From Terrabacter sp. Ter38 (lineage in GTDB: Bacteria > Actinomycetota > Actinomycetes > Actinomycetales > Dermatophilaceae), in NCBI RefSeq assembly GCF_024519435.1, contig NZ_JALJRZ010000002.1, positions 62,001 to 126,000 of the forward strand: a stretch of 64,000 nt of DNA, written 5' to 3'. How positions within the stretch are numbered: position 1 is the stretch's first letter; the number at the start of each line of letters is the position of its first letter. Position numbers and translations under genes: made by a program. The notes beneath the pieces are model-generated. The model saw nothing but the letters and a program-made list of their open reading frames with translations, made no database searches and had not been told where the DNA came from. Below, one piece after another: positions 63,186 through 64,000 of the stretch.

Positions 63186-64000
63186 CGAGTTTTTTGGGCC
63201 CGGTAACGACATCAAACCCGCACGCCTACACCCCGAGCACGAGACATCGATCGAGAACTGGCGCGCTGCCATCAGGCGTGGGCAGATCGCGTTTCTTCCG
63301 AGAGCGACCAGCGGAAACCTTTACTGGTACGGGTTTGCGCCCACGCAACGGGAGCAGAAAGAGTTGCTCACGCTGCTGGACGCCTGGGTAGGCCCCACAT
63401 TCAGCGACCTGCCGAGAAGCCGGGGGCGGCTGTACCCAAAGGATCCGTTTGACACGGCGCTGGCCACGAACGACGTGCCGCCACTTCGCTTTGAGGTTCT
63501 GCCTCGCGGCAGCGGAGCGGCTCGCGACGAGGTACGCCAAGCACTCCTGGTTCTCTCCAAGTTGGTGTGGAAGCGTCCCCGCTCTGAGTTCGACGCCCCA
63601 CGAACCACGGTCGAGGTGCTCGACGACTTGGGTCACGCAATTGGTGCTCAGGATCGGCGAATCGCCCTTGCATGCCTTCGTGAACTCGAAGCCTTCGCCG
63701 ATCTCGACCACTCGAACCTTGCGTTCCTCCGCTTGCGCGTACACGCCGGGCTTAGGGACGTGGCCGCAATCTTCGCCGACCAGGACCTGGAACACGTCCT
63801 CCAACTGCGTCGCCCACTCGGTATCACTCGACTGCTTCAGCACGCTGTCTACGAGCGCTACCTAGAAGCGGCCGACGCATCCGGCGAGGGAGCATCACTG
63901 CTCGAAGCTGCCGACCGGATCCCAACTGGGCTCCGAACACTCACAACAGGAGGCACCGCAGGAAGCCGGCCCGCGCTCGTCGTCGAGTTCGTGCTAGCCA
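63175..64000 (+). CDS. dpdD: Protein DpdD (3' partial)
   Basis: ATG 63175 overlaps dpdK by 11 nt and the frame stays open through the right edge (275 codons here). It begins MQGDEFFGPGNDIKP and includes WYGFAPTQREQKELLTLLDAW and LRFEVLPRGSGAARDE, followed by helical repeats. Assigned as DpdD from its order after dpdK and its start; in Salmonella dpdD belongs to the restriction arm. The rest lies outside the window. Confidence 0.7.
   Translation, partial: MQGDEFFGPGNDIKPARLHPEHETSIENWRAAIRRGQIAFLPRATSGNLYWYGFAPTQREQKELLTLLDAWVGPTFSDLPRSRGRLYPKDPFDTALATNDVPPLRFEVLPRGSGAARDEVRQALLVLSKLVWKRPRSEFDAPRTTVEVLDDLGHAIGAQDRRIALACLRELEAFADLDHSNLAFLRLRVHAGLRDVAAIFADQDLEHVLQLRRPLGITRLLQHAVYERYLEAADASGEGASLLEAADRIPTGLRTLTTGGTAGSRPALVVEFVLA

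Noticed and set aside
40465-64000. Dnd phosphorothioation, DISARM or BREX system
   Set aside because: DGQQR proteins, PLD and helicase recall DndB and DISARM, but dndACDE, drmB and pglX/brxC are missing, while dpdA and preQ0 genes are present.

Overview
The window is high-GC actinobacterial DNA. Third-position GC codon preference, a Pol-Lig type LigD, a fructose PTS operon carrying its own HPr and EI, an F420-type PPOX protein, a twin-arginine PhoD and many GTG starts all point to Actinomycetota. A Micrococcales/Intrasporangiaceae-like host is my inference, not proven. The window divides into a host-like part (1 to about 40.2 kb) and a large horizontally acquired-looking island (about 40.4 kb to beyond the right edge).

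Host part. 1-3.3 kb: the 3' part of a polymerase-ligase fusion, a short HPF-like protein and an O-methyltransferase. 3.3-9.3 kb: a complete fructose PTS operon on the minus strand (fruR-fruK-fruA-ptsH-ptsI). 9.5-12.3 kb: a lipase and PhoD, separated by a bidirectional terminator. 12.4-12.7 kb: five tandem hairpins with a 64-bp period. 12.8-18.6 kb: small membrane proteins, a DUF4389 protein, a cyclic-2,3-diphosphoglycerate-synthetase-like GTPase, a class III aminotransferase and an SRPBCC protein. 19-25 kb: a papain-like peptidase, a 2H-type RNA ligase, a lipoprotein with a membrane protein, PPOX, an MpaB-like oxygenase and an ACT protein. 25.3-26 kb: a VapBC-type toxin-antitoxin pair. 27-33 kb: a GH15 trehalase/glucoamylase, then an ECF sigma/anti-sigma/ABC-exporter operon. 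33-37.3 kb: duplicated isochorismatase genes (one with an in-frame TAG) and a decayed two-component system between two PASTA-domain copies. 37.4-40.2 kb: a coupled operon with cREC receiver and DUF3293 proteins.

Island. On the minus strand folE2, queD, queE and queC encode the whole route from GTP to preQ0 (7-cyano-7-deazaguanine). Divergently transcribed on the plus strand is a dpd (7-deazapurine in DNA) cluster: a DUF6884-like gene, dpdB1, dpdA (TGT-like DNA transglycosylase), a second dpdB, dpdE, dpdF, dpdG, dpdH, dpdI, dpdJ, dpdK and the start of dpdD. Most neighbours overlap by 4 to 11 nt. The expected logic is that preQ0 is made locally, DpdA swaps it for guanine in DNA with DpdB help, and the helicase/ATPase/PLD proteins provide a restriction-like activity against unmodified DNA. 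The unusual points are two different DGQQR (DpdB-type) proteins bracketing dpdA and, at the dpdC-like place, a protein of DUF6884 character.

A separate signal is the 8-mer GTATGCCG. By eye it occurs 24 times in the first 40 kb, on both strands and in all reading frames, but only about once in the island. This resembles an uptake-sequence-like or other genome-signature word that the island lacks.
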